Positions 1 through 11,993 are shown, counted from the stretch's first letter. The stretch: 64,000 nucleotides of DNA from Prauserella salsuginis (GCF_024648885.1 NZ_JANBBF010000009.1:372001-436000), one strand, 5' to 3'. The notes: generated by a model from the sequence alone, not told the origin. Program-made: numbers and translations.

Positions 1-2
1 AT

Positions 3-641
3 CAAGCTCGTATTCTCGCCTATGCCGAGCTGTCTCAATCGGGTGATCAGGTACCCGACGACGAGTACCTCCTCGGCGAAGCCGTTGCCGAAGGCCGACA
101 GGGTCAGCGTGATCGGCCGCCACCACGTCTCACCCAGTGTCGACGGCTGCACGGCGAGGTTCAGACCGAACTGCCACATGGCGAGGTAGAACAGCAGCCC
201 CGGGATCCCGATCAGCGCGGTGAGACCGATGCTCCATCGCAGATCGGCGGCCTGCGGCCGGCGCGGAAGGCCGACCTCGGCGAGCTTCATGCCGCCGCGC
301 CACAGCAGGTACACGCCCAGTGCGCCCCACGCGACGAGCTGAGTGGCGCTGAGTAGTTGGAAGAGGAGATCGATTATCTCGTTGGTGGCCCGAGACGTGT
401 TGATCGCGACCTCTTGATCACTCAGCGTCTCGGGTTGTAGCAGTGCGTCGACCAGTGAGAGCAGAGAGCGTGCGCCTGATAAACCAAGTGTGATCGTAAA
501 CACAAGGACGACTTCGACGGTCAGCATCCGCCGTCGTCGAGCGTCGTCACCGGTGGGAACCGGCGGTGGAAACGGTGCGCTGTGAGGTGTAAACCACCTG
601 CGCAACCAGCGATTCAGGCGATCGCGTTGGCCGGAGGACAC
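3..641 (-). CDS. CPBP family intramembrane glutamic protease (partial, 3' end outside window)
   Basis: The reading frame is open on the minus strand from about 641 to the left edge, so the C-terminus is missing. An Arg/Pro-rich cytoplasmic start is followed by several hydrophobic segments. Near the edge lies the family's first motif, FAEEVLVVGYLITRLRQLG, whose paired glutamates are the catalytic signature of CPBP (Rce1/abortive-infection type) membrane proteases. The other two motifs, with the His residues, would lie beyond position 1. I chose the GTG at 641 because a stop sits just upstream at 651-653; the ATG at 527 is possible but would remove the Arg-rich head. The substrate is unknown; family members cleave membrane-embedded peptides or prenylated proteins. 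It is divergent from the BCCT transporter gene. Confidence 0.75.
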   Translation of the reverse strand, partial: MSSGQRDRLNRWLRRWFTPHSAPFPPPVPTGDDARRRRMLTVEVVLVFTITLGLSGARSLLSLVDALLQPETLSDQEVAINTSRATNEIIDLLFQLLSATQLVAWGALGVYLLWRGGMKLAEVGLPRRPQAADLRWSIGLTALIGIPGLLFYLAMWQFGLNLAVQPSTLGETWWRPITLTLSAFGNGFAEEVLVVGYLITRLRQLGIGENTSL

Positions 642-796
642 CCGGGAACACTAACGCCCCGTCACGGGCCCGACACCGACCGGGGGAATCGTGAATCATC
701 ACGATCCCACTAACAATGCGGCCGGTTATCAATAAATCGCCCGAACGGCCTACTAGGGTGCAGCGGTTGAAAGAAACGATGAAGGAGGAGAGCCTC

Positions 797-2503
797 GTGG
801 CGGAAACGTCAGAAGCTGAGGCCGCGCCATCCACATCGCCGAAGGGTCAATCCTCTGGTCACAAGGGGGTCGCGCCGAGGGTCTTCTGGCCCTCCGTGAT
901 CATCGTGCTGGCCTTCGTCCTGATCTCGGTGATCTTCCCCGACACCGTCGCGGAGATCGTCGGGAACATCCAGGACGCCGTGATCGGCACGTTCAGCTGG
1001 TACTACCTGCTGCTCGTGTCCGTGTTCGTGGCCTTCGCGATCTGGATCGGTGTCAGCCACTTCGGTGACATCAAGCTCGGACCCGACGACGAGGGTCCGG
1101 AGTTCGGCCTCGGTTCGTGGTTCGCGATGCTGTTCGCGGCCGGCATGGGTATCGGTCTGGTGTTCTGGGGGGTGGCGGAGCCACTTAACCACTTCGCCGG
1201 TATCCCGAACCGCGCCACCGGGATCGAGGAGGGCACCGAAGCGGGCGCCCACGACTCGATCCTGCAGGCGGTGCTGCACTGGGGGCTGCACCCGTGGGCG
1301 ATCTACGTCGTGGTCGGTGTGGCCATCGCGTACGCCATCCACCGCAAGAAGCGGCCGGTGTCGATCCGGTACGCCCTCGAGGGCGTGCTGGGTAGGAAGG
1401 TCAACGGCTGGATCGGTGACGTCATCGACATCGCGGCGATCTGCGGCACCCTGTTCGGTGTCGCGACGTCGCTGGGTCTCGGCGTCATGCAGGTCGCTGC
1501 CGGGTTGAGCTTCATCGACGTCATCGAGGAGCCGAACAACCTGACCTACGTGATCCTCATCGGTGCGATCACGACGGCCGCGGTGGTGTCCGTGGTCACG
1601 GGTCTGAAGAAGGGCATCAAGTACATCTCGAACATCAACCTCGGCCTCGCGGCCGCGCTGTTGATCTTCGTGCTGATCGCCGGTCCGACCCTGTTCATCT
1701 TCCGTGACGTGGTGCAGACGTTCGGTGACTACCTGCAGAACATCCTGCAGATGAGCGTCAACACCACCGCCTACTCGGGCGAGAACGGCACCGAGTGGCA
1801 GGGCTGGTGGACCACGTACTACTGGGCCTGGTGGATCTCGTGGGCGCCCTTCGTGGGTGTGTTCATCGCGCGGATCTCGCGTGGCCGCACGGTGCGTCAG
1901 TTCGTCGCCGGTGTGCTGCTGGTGCCGACCGTGGTCGCGATCATCTGGTTCTGCGTCATGGGTGGCACGGCGCTCTACCGTGAGCTGTTCGGCCAGGGCG
2001 GCCTGATCGGCGTCGAGGACGGCGCAGCGACGGTCGACACGAACACGTCGCTGTTCGCCCTGCTCGAGGGGATGCCCGGCGGAAGCGTGGTCATCGTCGG
2101 CGCGATCATCCTGATCGTGCTGTTCTTCGTGACCTCGTCCGACTCCGGTTCGCTGGTGGTCGACATGCTCGCCTCGGGCGGCAACCCGAACCCGCCGACG
2201 TGGAGTCGCGTGTTCTGGGGTGTCGCCGAAGGTGCGGTGGCCATCGCGCTGCTGTTGCCGGGCGAGGACAGTCTGTCCACATTGCAGCTGGTCGCGATCC
2301 TGATCGCATTGCCGTTCAGTGTCGTGATGATCGGTATGTGCGTGTCGATCTGGCGCGAGTTGAGCGCGGAACGCAAAGCCGCGCTACGTGCCCAGCGGCG
2401 CATGCAACGCGAGGAGCTCGCGGATCACGTGACGAGCAGCCTCGTGGACGCCGGCGTCGTCGAGGACCCGGACACCGGGGACGACGGCAAGGTGAAGGCG
2501 TAA
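797..2503 (+). CDS. BCCT family transporter (betaine/choline/carnitine type)
   Basis: This is a 568-residue, about 12-helix secondary transporter of the inner membrane, probably bringing in a quaternary-ammonium osmolyte such as glycine betaine. Seen directly: the BCCT signature GMGIGLVFWGVAEP near residues 116-129 and the Trp-rich stretch WWTTYYWAWWISWAPF near 336-352, which forms the substrate aromatic box in BetP. The Gly-Met-Gly-Ile-Gly stretch resembles sodium-coupled betaine carriers rather than the carnitine exchanger CaiT. A charged C-terminal tail follows the last helix and might sense osmotic stress as in BetP (inference). The GTG at 797 has GGAGGAG six bases upstream, so I prefer it to the in-frame ATGs at 716 and 779. 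A strong hairpin follows the stop. Confidence 0.93.
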   Translation: MAETSEAEAAPSTSPKGQSSGHKGVAPRVFWPSVIIVLAFVLISVIFPDTVAEIVGNIQDAVIGTFSWYYLLLVSVFVAFAIWIGVSHFGDIKLGPDDEGPEFGLGSWFAMLFAAGMGIGLVFWGVAEPLNHFAGIPNRATGIEEGTEAGAHDSILQAVLHWGLHPWAIYVVVGVAIAYAIHRKKRPVSIRYALEGVLGRKVNGWIGDVIDIAAICGTLFGVATSLGLGVMQVAAGLSFIDVIEEPNNLTYVILIGAITTAAVVSVVTGLKKGIKYISNINLGLAAALLIFVLIAGPTLFIFRDVVQTFGDYLQNILQMSVNTTAYSGENGTEWQGWWTTYYWAWWISWAPFVGVFIARISRGRTVRQFVAGVLLVPTVVAIIWFCVMGGTALYRELFGQGGLIGVEDGAATVDTNTSLFALLEGMPGGSVVIVGAIILIVLFFVTSSDSGSLVVDMLASGGNPNPPTWSRVFWGVAEGAVAIALLLPGEDSLSTLQLVAILIALPFSVVMIGMCVSIWRELSAERKAALRAQRRMQREELADHVTSSLVDAGVVEDPDTGDDGKVKA

Positions 2504-2525
2504 CGCCTGCCGGTGAGCGCGAGAC

Positions 2526-2570
2526 GAACGGCGCCCTTGGGAGTACTGCTCCCGGGGGCGCCGTTCTCGT
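2526..2570 (+). terminator. Hairpin terminator after the BCCT gene
   Basis: Arms GAACGGCGCC (2526-2535) and GGCGCCGTTC (2557-2566) are perfect complements. An inner GGGAG/CTCCC pair extends the stem, and TCGTGTTTCC follows. It lies between the convergent BCCT and DUF2470 genes and could stop transcription from the left. Confidence 0.7.
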
Positions 2571-2647
2571 GTTTCCGGCTGTTGACTGCCGGCCTCGCCG
2601 CGCTGGGATCGTCGCGATCGCCTCCGCGGCCCGGCTTCACGGGCTCG

Positions 2648-2675
2648 ACGCTGCTGGGGCAACGCTGCTGGGGCA
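2648..2675. repeat. Two-copy 14-bp tandem repeat
   Basis: ACGCTGCTGGGGCA occurs twice head to tail (2648-2661, 2662-2675), followed by a partial third copy. It lies in the convergent gap just past the end of the DUF2470 gene. Confidence 0.7.
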
Positions 2676-2700
2676 ACGCTGCCGACTCGATGTCGCGGGC

Positions 2701-3564
2701 TCAGCCCCGCGCGTCCGGGCCCGGTGGCTGGAAGGGGCAGCCGACGAGTTTGCGCAGCGCGAGGCCGAGTCGCTGCCGGCAGTCGACGGGTTCGTCGAAG
2801 GCGAGGCGCACGTCGTGGTCGACGGTGGTGCCGGACGGGTCCGGTGTGTTGCGGCCTCCGGGGTGTTCGACGCGCAGTCGCAGGCCGTAACGGTCGATGC
2901 CGAGCGGGCGGATTCGGCCGCCGCGCAGTTCGTCGGGTACATGCCGGGCGAGTGCGGTGACGACCTCGGGGTGGGCGTGTTCGAGGTGTCGGAGCCACGC
3001 GGACTCGTGCCGACAGAACGGGTCGGGGCTGGCCGAGGCGAACGTCTGTGTGGTCAGCGAGTCGGTGCCCTCGGAGTCGGCGAGTACGAACGAGGTGGGT
3101 ATGAGGTCGAGCATCGTCAGCCCGTGGCCGAGGTCGAGCAGGCTCGGTTCGGCGCGCTGCTCGGCGATCGTGACGGCACGGGTGCGGGCGGAGTGGGTGT
3201 CGAGTCGGCGGAGCCAGCCGGTGAGCCACAGCAGGCCTCGTACGGGGCTGCGCAGCGCGACCGGGGCCTCGTCGGTGATCTCGAGCGTGATGGCGAGCTC
3301 TCCTGCCGGCGTGGCGGCGCCGGTGTCGCCGCCGGTGCCTGACCGGCCGCCCACGGCGAGCACCAGCGGGTCGTCGTCGGGCAGCAGGATGCTGGCGCGG
3401 CCGCCTGCGTGCACGTGGTGCAGTACGGGTTCGGTGTGCGGTCCGGACGCGGGGTCGCGGTTGACGGCGGGCATCAGCACGGCGGGTCCACCGCGGGTGG
3501 CGATGCTCTTGGCGCGTTCCGCGGGAAGCGGGGTCCGGGGTGTGTGCGGACGGGTACGGGTCAC
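2701..3564 (-). CDS. DUF2470 domain protein, probably iron-regulated
   Basis: A 287-residue protein whose C-terminal half looks like DUF2470, the domain that accompanies heme-utilisation (HugZ-like) and flavin/heme-binding folds. It contains ARHVPDELRGG, an IDRYGLRLRVEH strand and the final DHDVRLAF...RKLVGCP segment. The N-terminal half has the PAVNRDPASGPH...VHAGGRASILLPDDDPL layout of the split-barrel HugZ-like N-domain found in actinobacterial relatives. The GTG at 3564 has GGAGGT about six bases upstream. An IdeR/DmdR-like iron box (3579-3597) lies directly before the ribosome site, so a role in heme or iron handling under iron limitation is the best inference. No catalytic residue can be assigned from sequence. 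Confidence 0.75.
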   Translation of the reverse strand: MTRTRPHTPRTPLPAERAKSIATRGGPAVLMPAVNRDPASGPHTEPVLHHVHAGGRASILLPDDDPLVLAVGGRSGTGGDTGAATPAGELAITLEITDEAPVALRSPVRGLLWLTGWLRRLDTHSARTRAVTIAEQRAEPSLLDLGHGLTMLDLIPTSFVLADSEGTDSLTTQTFASASPDPFCRHESAWLRHLEHAHPEVVTALARHVPDELRGGRIRPLGIDRYGLRLRVEHPGGRNTPDPSGTTVDHDVRLAFDEPVDCRQRLGLALRKLVGCPFQPPGPDARG

Positions 3565-3578
3565 CGGTCACCTCCAAC

Positions 3579-3597
3579 TAAGGCGAGGCTAACCTAT
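3579..3597 (-). promoter_or_regulatory. IdeR/DmdR-type iron box
   Basis: Read on the minus strand, the 19-mer ATAGGTTAGCCTCGCCTTA matches the actinobacterial iron-box consensus TTAGGTTAGGCTAACCTAA at 14 of 19 positions, including the whole TAGGTTAG half. It sits 15 bp upstream of the GTG of the DUF2470 gene, where a bound Fe-repressor would block transcription. Confidence 0.65.
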
Positions 3598-3716
3598 GTC
3601 CACGGTGAGGGGAATACCCGAGCGGCCCTGGTGAGGCGGGGCGCGGCGGTACCGGCTGCGGGTCTGCGGTCATCCCGATATTCATCCCGAAAACGGGCGC
3701 TATTAGCGTGTGAGGC

Positions 3717-4589
3717 GTGTCAAGCGCTGTGGAACTCACGCCCCCCGGCCCTCGCGGAGTCCCTCCGCTGTTCGCTCGGCTCGTCGACGACTCGGCGCTC
3801 TTTCCGCCCAGCGACGCGGCCATGCCGGAAGCGCTGAAGGGGCACTTCGCTTCGCGCAGCGGCGACAGGTCGGGCGTGCTGGGCGTCTTCCTGTGCCAGG
3901 CGTCGCGGCTGCCCGAGTTGATCACGGAACTCATCAAGATCAAGCCGGCCGAGCCGCTGCCGTTGTCGCTGATCATCGACACGGGCCTCGGCGGGGTGCC
4001 GAAGGCGATCTCCATCGTGGAGTCCAGGAGTGAGCTGCTGGCGCTGAAGATGGTCGAGATGCCCGCGCCGTCGGATGTCGACGAGGTGTGGCTCGAGCGG
4101 GTCTCGGAGTTCGTGCCCGAGGACGTCGTGCGCGTGGTGGAGCCGCGGCGCGGGGTCGGCTGGCTCGACGGCGTGCAGAAGGTCATCGAACACGGCAGCA
4201 GGCCCAAGATCCGGTGCGGTGGCCAGTCGCCGGAGAACTTCCCCGAGGTCGACGAGGTGGCCGACTTCCTCTCGGTGGTCGCGGCCTCCACGGGTGCGAC
4301 GTTCAAGGCGACGAACAGTCTGCACCGCGCGGTGCGGCACACCGCCGACGACGGCATCGAGCACCACGGTTTCTTGAATCTGCTCGTGGCCTCGGCGCGG
4401 TGCCTGTCGGGCGGTGACGTGCGCGGGGCGCTGGCCAGCACGGACGGCGCTGCGCTGGCGGACGAGGCTCGCGGGCTCTCCGACGAGGCGGCGACGGCGG
4501 TGCGCGCGATGTTCGCCTCGTACGCGTGCGCCGAGTTCGACCGCCCGGTGGGTGACCTCGTGGAACTGGGGCTGCTCGGCACGGAGTGA
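3717..4589 (+). CDS. Conserved actinobacterial protein of unknown function
   Basis: A soluble 290-residue protein that I recognise only as a conserved hypothetical of Actinobacteria. Features that look constrained: a PPLFARLVDDSALFPPSDAAM start, a KIRCGG motif in mid-protein, ATNSLHRAVRH, and HHGFLNLLVASARC near the end. The alternating strand/helix pattern before KIRCGG suggests a barrel-like fold, but I cannot assign a reaction. The GTG start is preceded by TAGCGT seven bases upstream with no Shine-Dalgarno sequence, which fits a leaderless transcript. Both neighbours lie on the opposite strand, so it is probably monocistronic. Confidence 0.6.
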   Translation: MSSAVELTPPGPRGVPPLFARLVDDSALFPPSDAAMPEALKGHFASRSGDRSGVLGVFLCQASRLPELITELIKIKPAEPLPLSLIIDTGLGGVPKAISIVESRSELLALKMVEMPAPSDVDEVWLERVSEFVPEDVVRVVEPRRGVGWLDGVQKVIEHGSRPKIRCGGQSPENFPEVDEVADFLSVVAASTGATFKATNSLHRAVRHTADDGIEHHGFLNLLVASARCLSGGDVRGALASTDGAALADEARGLSDEAATAVRAMFASYACAEFDRPVGDLVELGLLGTE

Positions 4590-4712
4590 GCCCGGGTGCT
4601 CGCAGGTGTTCCCTGGTGAGCGGCTGCGAGTCGTGCGCGGGTGCTCGTGTCCGGTGCGTCTCGTCGTCGGCTGCGGTATGGGCCGTCCCGGTGGGGTTCC
4701 GCCCTGTCGGGG

Positions 4713-5315
4713 TCAGCCCAGCAGGGCGGAGCCGAACGCGTAGGCGGCGAGTCCGGCGAACACCACGCCTGCGGCGCGCTGCAGCAGGTGTGGACGGATG
4801 CGGTGGCGGAGCTTGCTGCCGACCACGATGGCGATCGCGGTGACACACGCGACGGCGGCGAACGCGCCGAGGCCGACCGCGACCGGCTGGACGTAGCGGG
4901 CGGCGAGACCGGCCGTGGCGAGCTGCGAGGCGTCGCCCCATTCCGCGGCGAACAACACCCCGAAGGACGCGGTGGCCGCCCGGAGGAACGGGACGCGTGC
5001 CGGCCCGCTGCGCATCGCGTCCTCGCCGGTGTCGTCGGCCGAGCGGAATCCCGAGCGCAGCAGGATCGCCGCGCCGACGCCGAACATGACGCCGGCGGCA
5101 ACCGAAACGAGGCGTTCGGGAAGTAATGTCAATGCGCCGCCGAATGCGACGGCGACGAGCGTTTGAATGGCGAAAGCGGCGGTGACGCCGGTCCACACCG
5201 CTCCCGCGCGGTAACGCGTGGTCAGCACCAGTGTGGCGACCGTGGTCTTGTCCGGCAGTTCGGCCAGGAAGACCAGCGCGAACGCCGTGAAGAAGGCCGG
5301 CAGCGCAGTGGACAT
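4713..5315 (-). CDS. TMEM165/GDT1 family (UPF0016) cation transporter
   Basis: A 200-residue membrane protein with two homologous three-helix halves. Each half carries a version of the family's E-x-G-D-(K/R)-(S/T) motif: AELPDKT in the first and AEWGDAS in the second. GDT1 proteins move Mn2+ or Ca2+ (yeast Gdt1, bacterial MneA/Mnx); Mn2+ export is likely here. In the first motif Pro replaces the usual Gly, a minor departure. The ATG at 5315 gives the usual short N-terminus; an in-frame GTG at 5327 would add four residues. I looked upstream for a yybP-ykoY manganese riboswitch and saw no convincing match. Confidence 0.88.
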   Translation of the reverse strand: MSTALPAFFTAFALVFLAELPDKTTVATLVLTTRYRAGAVWTGVTAAFAIQTLVAVAFGGALTLLPERLVSVAAGVMFGVGAAILLRSGFRSADDTGEDAMRSGPARVPFLRAATASFGVLFAAEWGDASQLATAGLAARYVQPVAVGLGAFAAVACVTAIAIVVGSKLRHRIRPHLLQRAAGVVFAGLAAYAFGSALLG

Positions 5316-5511
5316 CAGTAGTTTCACCCCTTGGTCACTTCAACGATAAAGGGGAATTGCCGAAAATCAAGCGGATCGATCACGCGAATCGGCATTTTTG
5401 GCGCCCGATGAAATTGCACGAACCCGCGGCTCACAGTTTTTTTCGGCGTGCCGAAATTGCTGGCTGCGGAGCGGGAATGCCCGGTTCGCCGGGCGACGGC
5501 GCGGGGCGGGC

Positions 5512-5525
5512 GGGACTTACGTCCT
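5512..5525. promoter_or_regulatory. DevR/DosR-like box upstream of cydA
   Basis: GGGACTTACGTCCT matches the core of the mycobacterial DosR consensus (GGGACT-WW-AGTCCC) at 12 of 14 positions. It lies about 55 bp before the cydA start. Its TTACGTCCT 9-mer recurs at 13977-13985, just upstream of the DevR-like regulator gene. Binding by that regulator is inferred. Confidence 0.55.
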
Positions 5526-5579
5526 GTAGTAGTCGGGACCGGCGTACCTGTCGGCCGGGTGCATCCGCGGAGCAGAGTC

Positions 5580-7175
5580 GTGATCGTGGAAGTTCTGGAG
5601 CTCGCGCGGTGGCAGTTCGGGATCACGACCGTCTACCACTTCCTGATGGTGCCGTTGACGATCGGCCTGTCGGTGCTGGTCGCGGGCATGCAGACGGCGT
5701 GGGTGCGCACGGGCAACGAGCGCTACCTGAAGATGACCAAGTTCTGGGGCAAACTGCTGCTGGTCAACTTCGCCATGGGCGTGGTGACCGGGATCGTGCA
5801 GGAGTTCCAGTTCGGCATGAACTGGAGCGAGTACTCCCGGTTCGTGGGGGACGTGTTCGGTGCGCCGCTCGCGATGGAGGGGCTCGTCGCGTTCTTCGTG
5901 GAGTCGGTGTTCCTCGGCCTGTGGATCTTCGGCTGGGATCGGCTGCCGAAGCGAGTGCACCTGGCGTGCGCGTGGGCGTTCTCGCTGGCCACGGTGGCGT
6001 CGGCGTACTTCATCCTGGCGGCGAACTCGTGGATGCAGCACCCGGTGGGTGCCGAGTTCGTCGACGGGAAGCCGACGATGAACTCGATCTGGGCGGTGTT
6101 GACCAACAACACGGCGTTGGCCGCGATCCCGCACACCGTGGCGGGGTGCTTCGCCGTGGCCGCGGCGTTCGTGGTCGGTATCGCGGCGTGGCGGTTGTGG
6201 CGCCGGCGCGGCGAGGACGACGAGCACCGCGCGGTGTGGCGCTCGTCGGTGAAGCTCGGCGCGTGGACGGGCGTCGTGGCGTTTGCCGTGCTCGTGGTGA
6301 GCGGTGACTTCCAGGGCAAGCTGATGTTCCAGCAGCAGCCGATGAAGATGGCGGCCGCGGAGGCGCTGTGCGAGACGGAGCAGCCCGCGAGCTTCTCGAT
6401 CATCGCGGTGGGCGACGTGTCGGACGCCGACTGCGAGAGCGTGAAGACGTTCAACGTGCCCGCGTTGCTGTCGTTCCTAGCCGAGGGCGACTTCTCATCC
6501 GAGGTCAAGGGCGTGCAGGAGCTGGTCGGGGAGTACCAGGACAAGTATGGCTCGCACTATCCGGACGACCCGGCGCTCGGGGAGCTGGCGGGCAAGCCGG
6601 TGGACTACGTACCGAACCTGCCGGTGACCTACTGGGGCTTCCGGATCATGATCGGTTTCGGCGCGCTGTCGGCGCTGGTCGGCGTGGCCACGCTGTGGTT
6701 GACGCGCGGCGGGCGGATCCCGGGCGGCCGCTGGTTCCCGTGGATGGCGCTGGGCAGCATCGCGCTGCCGTACATCGCCAACAGTGCAGGCTGGATCTTC
6801 ACCGAGATGGGCAGGCAGCCGTTCGTGGTGGTGCCGAACCCGGATCCGAGTGGCGTCGACGGGGTGTGGATGTACACCGCGATGGCCGTGTCGCGCGTGA
6901 GCCAGGGCGAGGTGTGGCTGTCGCTGCTGTCGCTGACCCTGCTGTACGCGGTGCTCGGGGTGGTCGAGGTGTTCCTGATGGCCAAGTACGTGCGCGGTGG
7001 GATCGAGAGCGTGATGCCCGCGAAGGCCGCCGCTCGTCTAGGGGCGGGTGGCGACGGGGACCAGGACGGTTCGGGCGACGATTCGGGCGGTGGCGGATCG
7101 AACGGCGGTTCCAGTCGCGGCCAGGCGGGCGCGCCCGACGACCCCGACGACGAGCCGTTGTCGTTCGCCTACTAG
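5580..7175 (+). CDS. cydA: Cytochrome bd quinol oxidase subunit I
   Basis: A 531-residue membrane subunit of the high-affinity terminal oxidase, which oxidises quinol and reduces O2 without pumping protons. The N-terminus WQFGITTVYHFLMVPLTIG contains the conserved heme-ligand His (about residue 20). The Q-loop carries GRQP near residue 411. An SSDADC-like periplasmic loop around 265-285 looks lineage-specific. The C-terminus is an unusual Gly/Asp/Ser-rich tail of about 45 residues. The GTG at 5580 has GCGGAG seven bases upstream; the frame is open to 5448, but that extension is not CydA-like. It heads the cydA-cydB-cydDC-kinase series and is probably induced at low oxygen through the box at 5512. 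Confidence 0.95.
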   Translation: MIVEVLELARWQFGITTVYHFLMVPLTIGLSVLVAGMQTAWVRTGNERYLKMTKFWGKLLLVNFAMGVVTGIVQEFQFGMNWSEYSRFVGDVFGAPLAMEGLVAFFVESVFLGLWIFGWDRLPKRVHLACAWAFSLATVASAYFILAANSWMQHPVGAEFVDGKPTMNSIWAVLTNNTALAAIPHTVAGCFAVAAAFVVGIAAWRLWRRRGEDDEHRAVWRSSVKLGAWTGVVAFAVLVVSGDFQGKLMFQQQPMKMAAAEALCETEQPASFSIIAVGDVSDADCESVKTFNVPALLSFLAEGDFSSEVKGVQELVGEYQDKYGSHYPDDPALGELAGKPVDYVPNLPVTYWGFRIMIGFGALSALVGVATLWLTRGGRIPGGRWFPWMALGSIALPYIANSAGWIFTEMGRQPFVVVPNPDPSGVDGVWMYTAMAVSRVSQGEVWLSLLSLTLLYAVLGVVEVFLMAKYVRGGIESVMPAKAAARLGAGGDGDQDGSGDDSGGGGSNGGSSRGQAGAPDDPDDEPLSFAY

Positions 7176-7205
7176 CCGTTCGCACCCCGCACGTGTCGAT
7201 CAAAC

Positions 7206-7241
7206 ACCGTGCCGTTCGAGGAGACCGTGTCGTTCGAGGAG
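7206..7241. repeat. 18-bp tandem repeat, two copies
   Basis: ACCGTGCCGTTCGAGGAG and ACCGTGTCGTTCGAGGAG are head to tail and differ at one base. They are noncoding and lie just downstream of cydA. Confidence 0.75.
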
Positions 7242-7348
7242 GCGTCGTGATCGTGATTTCCGGTGGGCATGCCCCCACCCTCTCCGGGGGACGACCCCAA
7301 CTCCAGCCTACCGTCGCGAGCGGTTTTCCCAAGGCGTGTCCAGCAAGT

Positions 7349-7380
7349 TGTGGACAACTCCGGCTGTTGTGCACAGCCGG
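7349..7380. promoter_or_regulatory. Two DnaA-box-like 9-mers within a short hairpin region
   Basis: TTGTCCACA on the minus strand (7349-7357) and TTGTGCACA on the plus strand (7367-7375) both fit the TTRTNCACA DnaA-box pattern. The second lies in a hairpin with arms CCGGCTGT (7360-7367) and ACAGCCGG (7373-7380). The hairpin could instead be a weak terminator or mRNA-stability element for cydA. Confidence 0.4.
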
Positions 7381-7392
7381 CTGGGGAAAACA

Positions 7393-7408
7393 GGTTTCAC
7401 CTGAAACA
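7393..7408. promoter_or_regulatory. Near-parS palindrome (ParB-site-like)
   Basis: GGTTTCACCTGAAACA differs from the bacterial parS 16-mer TGTTTCACGTGAAACA at two positions: the first base and one base of the central CG. The GTTTCA/TGAAAC arms are perfect. parS sites cluster near oriC, where the syntenic serS/pheA/glf genes also lie in relatives. A degenerate ParB site is plausible, but a transcription-factor operator for cydB is the alternative. Confidence 0.45.
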
Positions 7409-7461
7409 TGTCGGAACGCCGTGGTAGCGCACCTGCGGCACGACCCGAGGCGGGTGGGCTG

Positions 7462-8480
7462 ATGGAACTCGAGGTCGTCTGGTTCGTCGTCATCGCGTTC
7501 CTGTGGCTCGGCTACCTGTTCCTCGAAGGCTTCGACTTCGGCGTCGGGATGCTCCTGCCGGTCCTCGGCCGTAACGACACCGAGCGTCGCGTCATGATCA
7601 ACACCATCGGGCCCGTCTGGGACGGCAACGAGGTCTGGATCATCGTCGCGGGCGGCGCGACGTTCGCCGCGTTCCCCGCCTGGTACGCAGGCCTGTTCTC
7701 CGCCGCCTACCTGCCGCTGCTGTTCGTGCTGCTCGCGCTCATCGGCCGCGGCGTCGCCTTCGAGTACCGCGGCAAGGTCGACTCGCAGCGCTGGCGCCGA
7801 GCCTGGGACAAGGTCATCGTCATCGGCTCCACCGTTCCGCCCATCGGCATCGGCTTCGTCATCGCCTCCACCGTCCTCGGCCTGCCGCTCGACGCCGACG
7901 GCAACCGGGTCGGCTCGGCCTTCGCGGCCTTCCGCTGGGACACCCTGCTCGGCGCGCTCGCCGTCACCGGCTTCTCCCTGCTGCACGGCGCCGTGTTCAT
8001 CGCGCTCAAGACCGACGGTGACATCCGGCGCCGCGCACGCCGCCTCGCCACCGCGATCCTGCCCGTGGCGATCCTGCCCGTCGCCGCCTTCGCGGTCCTC
8101 GTCCAGGTCCGCCACGGGTCGGAGTGGACGTACGTGCCCCTCGCCGTCACCGTCGGCGCCGTGCTCGTCGCCTGGTGGCGCATCGCCGCCGGGCGCGAAG
8201 GGCAGGCGTTCGCCGCGCTCGGCGTCGCGATCACCGGCACCGTCGTCACCCTGTTCGGCGCCCTGTTCCCCGACGTCCTTCCCTCCACACTGGACGCCGC
8301 TCACTCGCTGACCGTCGACAACGCCGCCTCCGGCGACTACACCCTCACGGTCATGACCTGGGTCGCGGCGTTCGGAACCCCGGCGGTACTCGTCTACCAG
8401 GGCTGGACCTACTGGGTCTTCCGCAAACGCATCAAGACCTCCCACATCCCCGCCCCCCACACCGCGCAGCAGGTGTCCTC

Positions 8481-8484
<4 letters not shown>
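7462..8484 (+). CDS. cydB: Cytochrome bd quinol oxidase subunit II
   Basis: A 340-residue polytopic membrane protein that pairs with CydA. The start MELEVVWFVVIAFLWLGYLF, followed by LEGFDFGVGMLLP and IGPVWDGNEVWIIVAGGA, is typical of CydB, and the WTYWVFRKR segment closes the last helix. I prefer the ATG at 7462, which has a GGGTGGG ribosome site, over the in-frame ATG at 7408; the latter would add a Pro/Arg-rich stretch foreign to the family and would overlap the palindrome at 7393. The stop overlaps the start of the cydDC fusion (ATGA), showing translational coupling. Confidence 0.95.
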
Positions 8485-11969
<3,485 letters not shown>

Positions 11970-11993
11970 ACACCTCGTACCGTCGGAAGTCTG

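Larger units (their letters stand above)
7176..7461. other. cydA-cydB intergenic region (286 bp)
   Basis: No gene is seen here, but the region is rich in signals: a two-copy 18-bp tandem repeat (7206-7241), a CCCCC/GGGGG hairpin (7272-7290), two DnaA-box-like 9-mers, an 8-bp-stem hairpin, and a near-parS palindrome. Gaps this long between cydA and cydB are uncommon, since the two genes are usually adjacent. Confidence 0.6.

Noticed and set aside
130..330. 66-residue minus-strand frame at the left edge
   Set aside because: The correct frame is the CPBP protease, one frame over; this is its shadow.
2200..3342. 380-codon plus-strand frame across the BCCT end and DUF2470 gene
   Set aside because: It crosses a terminator and is antisense to a gene with an iron box and good family fit.
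5316..5450. yybP-ykoY manganese riboswitch upstream of the GDT1-type gene
   Set aside because: I could not find the conserved loops of that class; only an AT-rich stretch and no matching stems.
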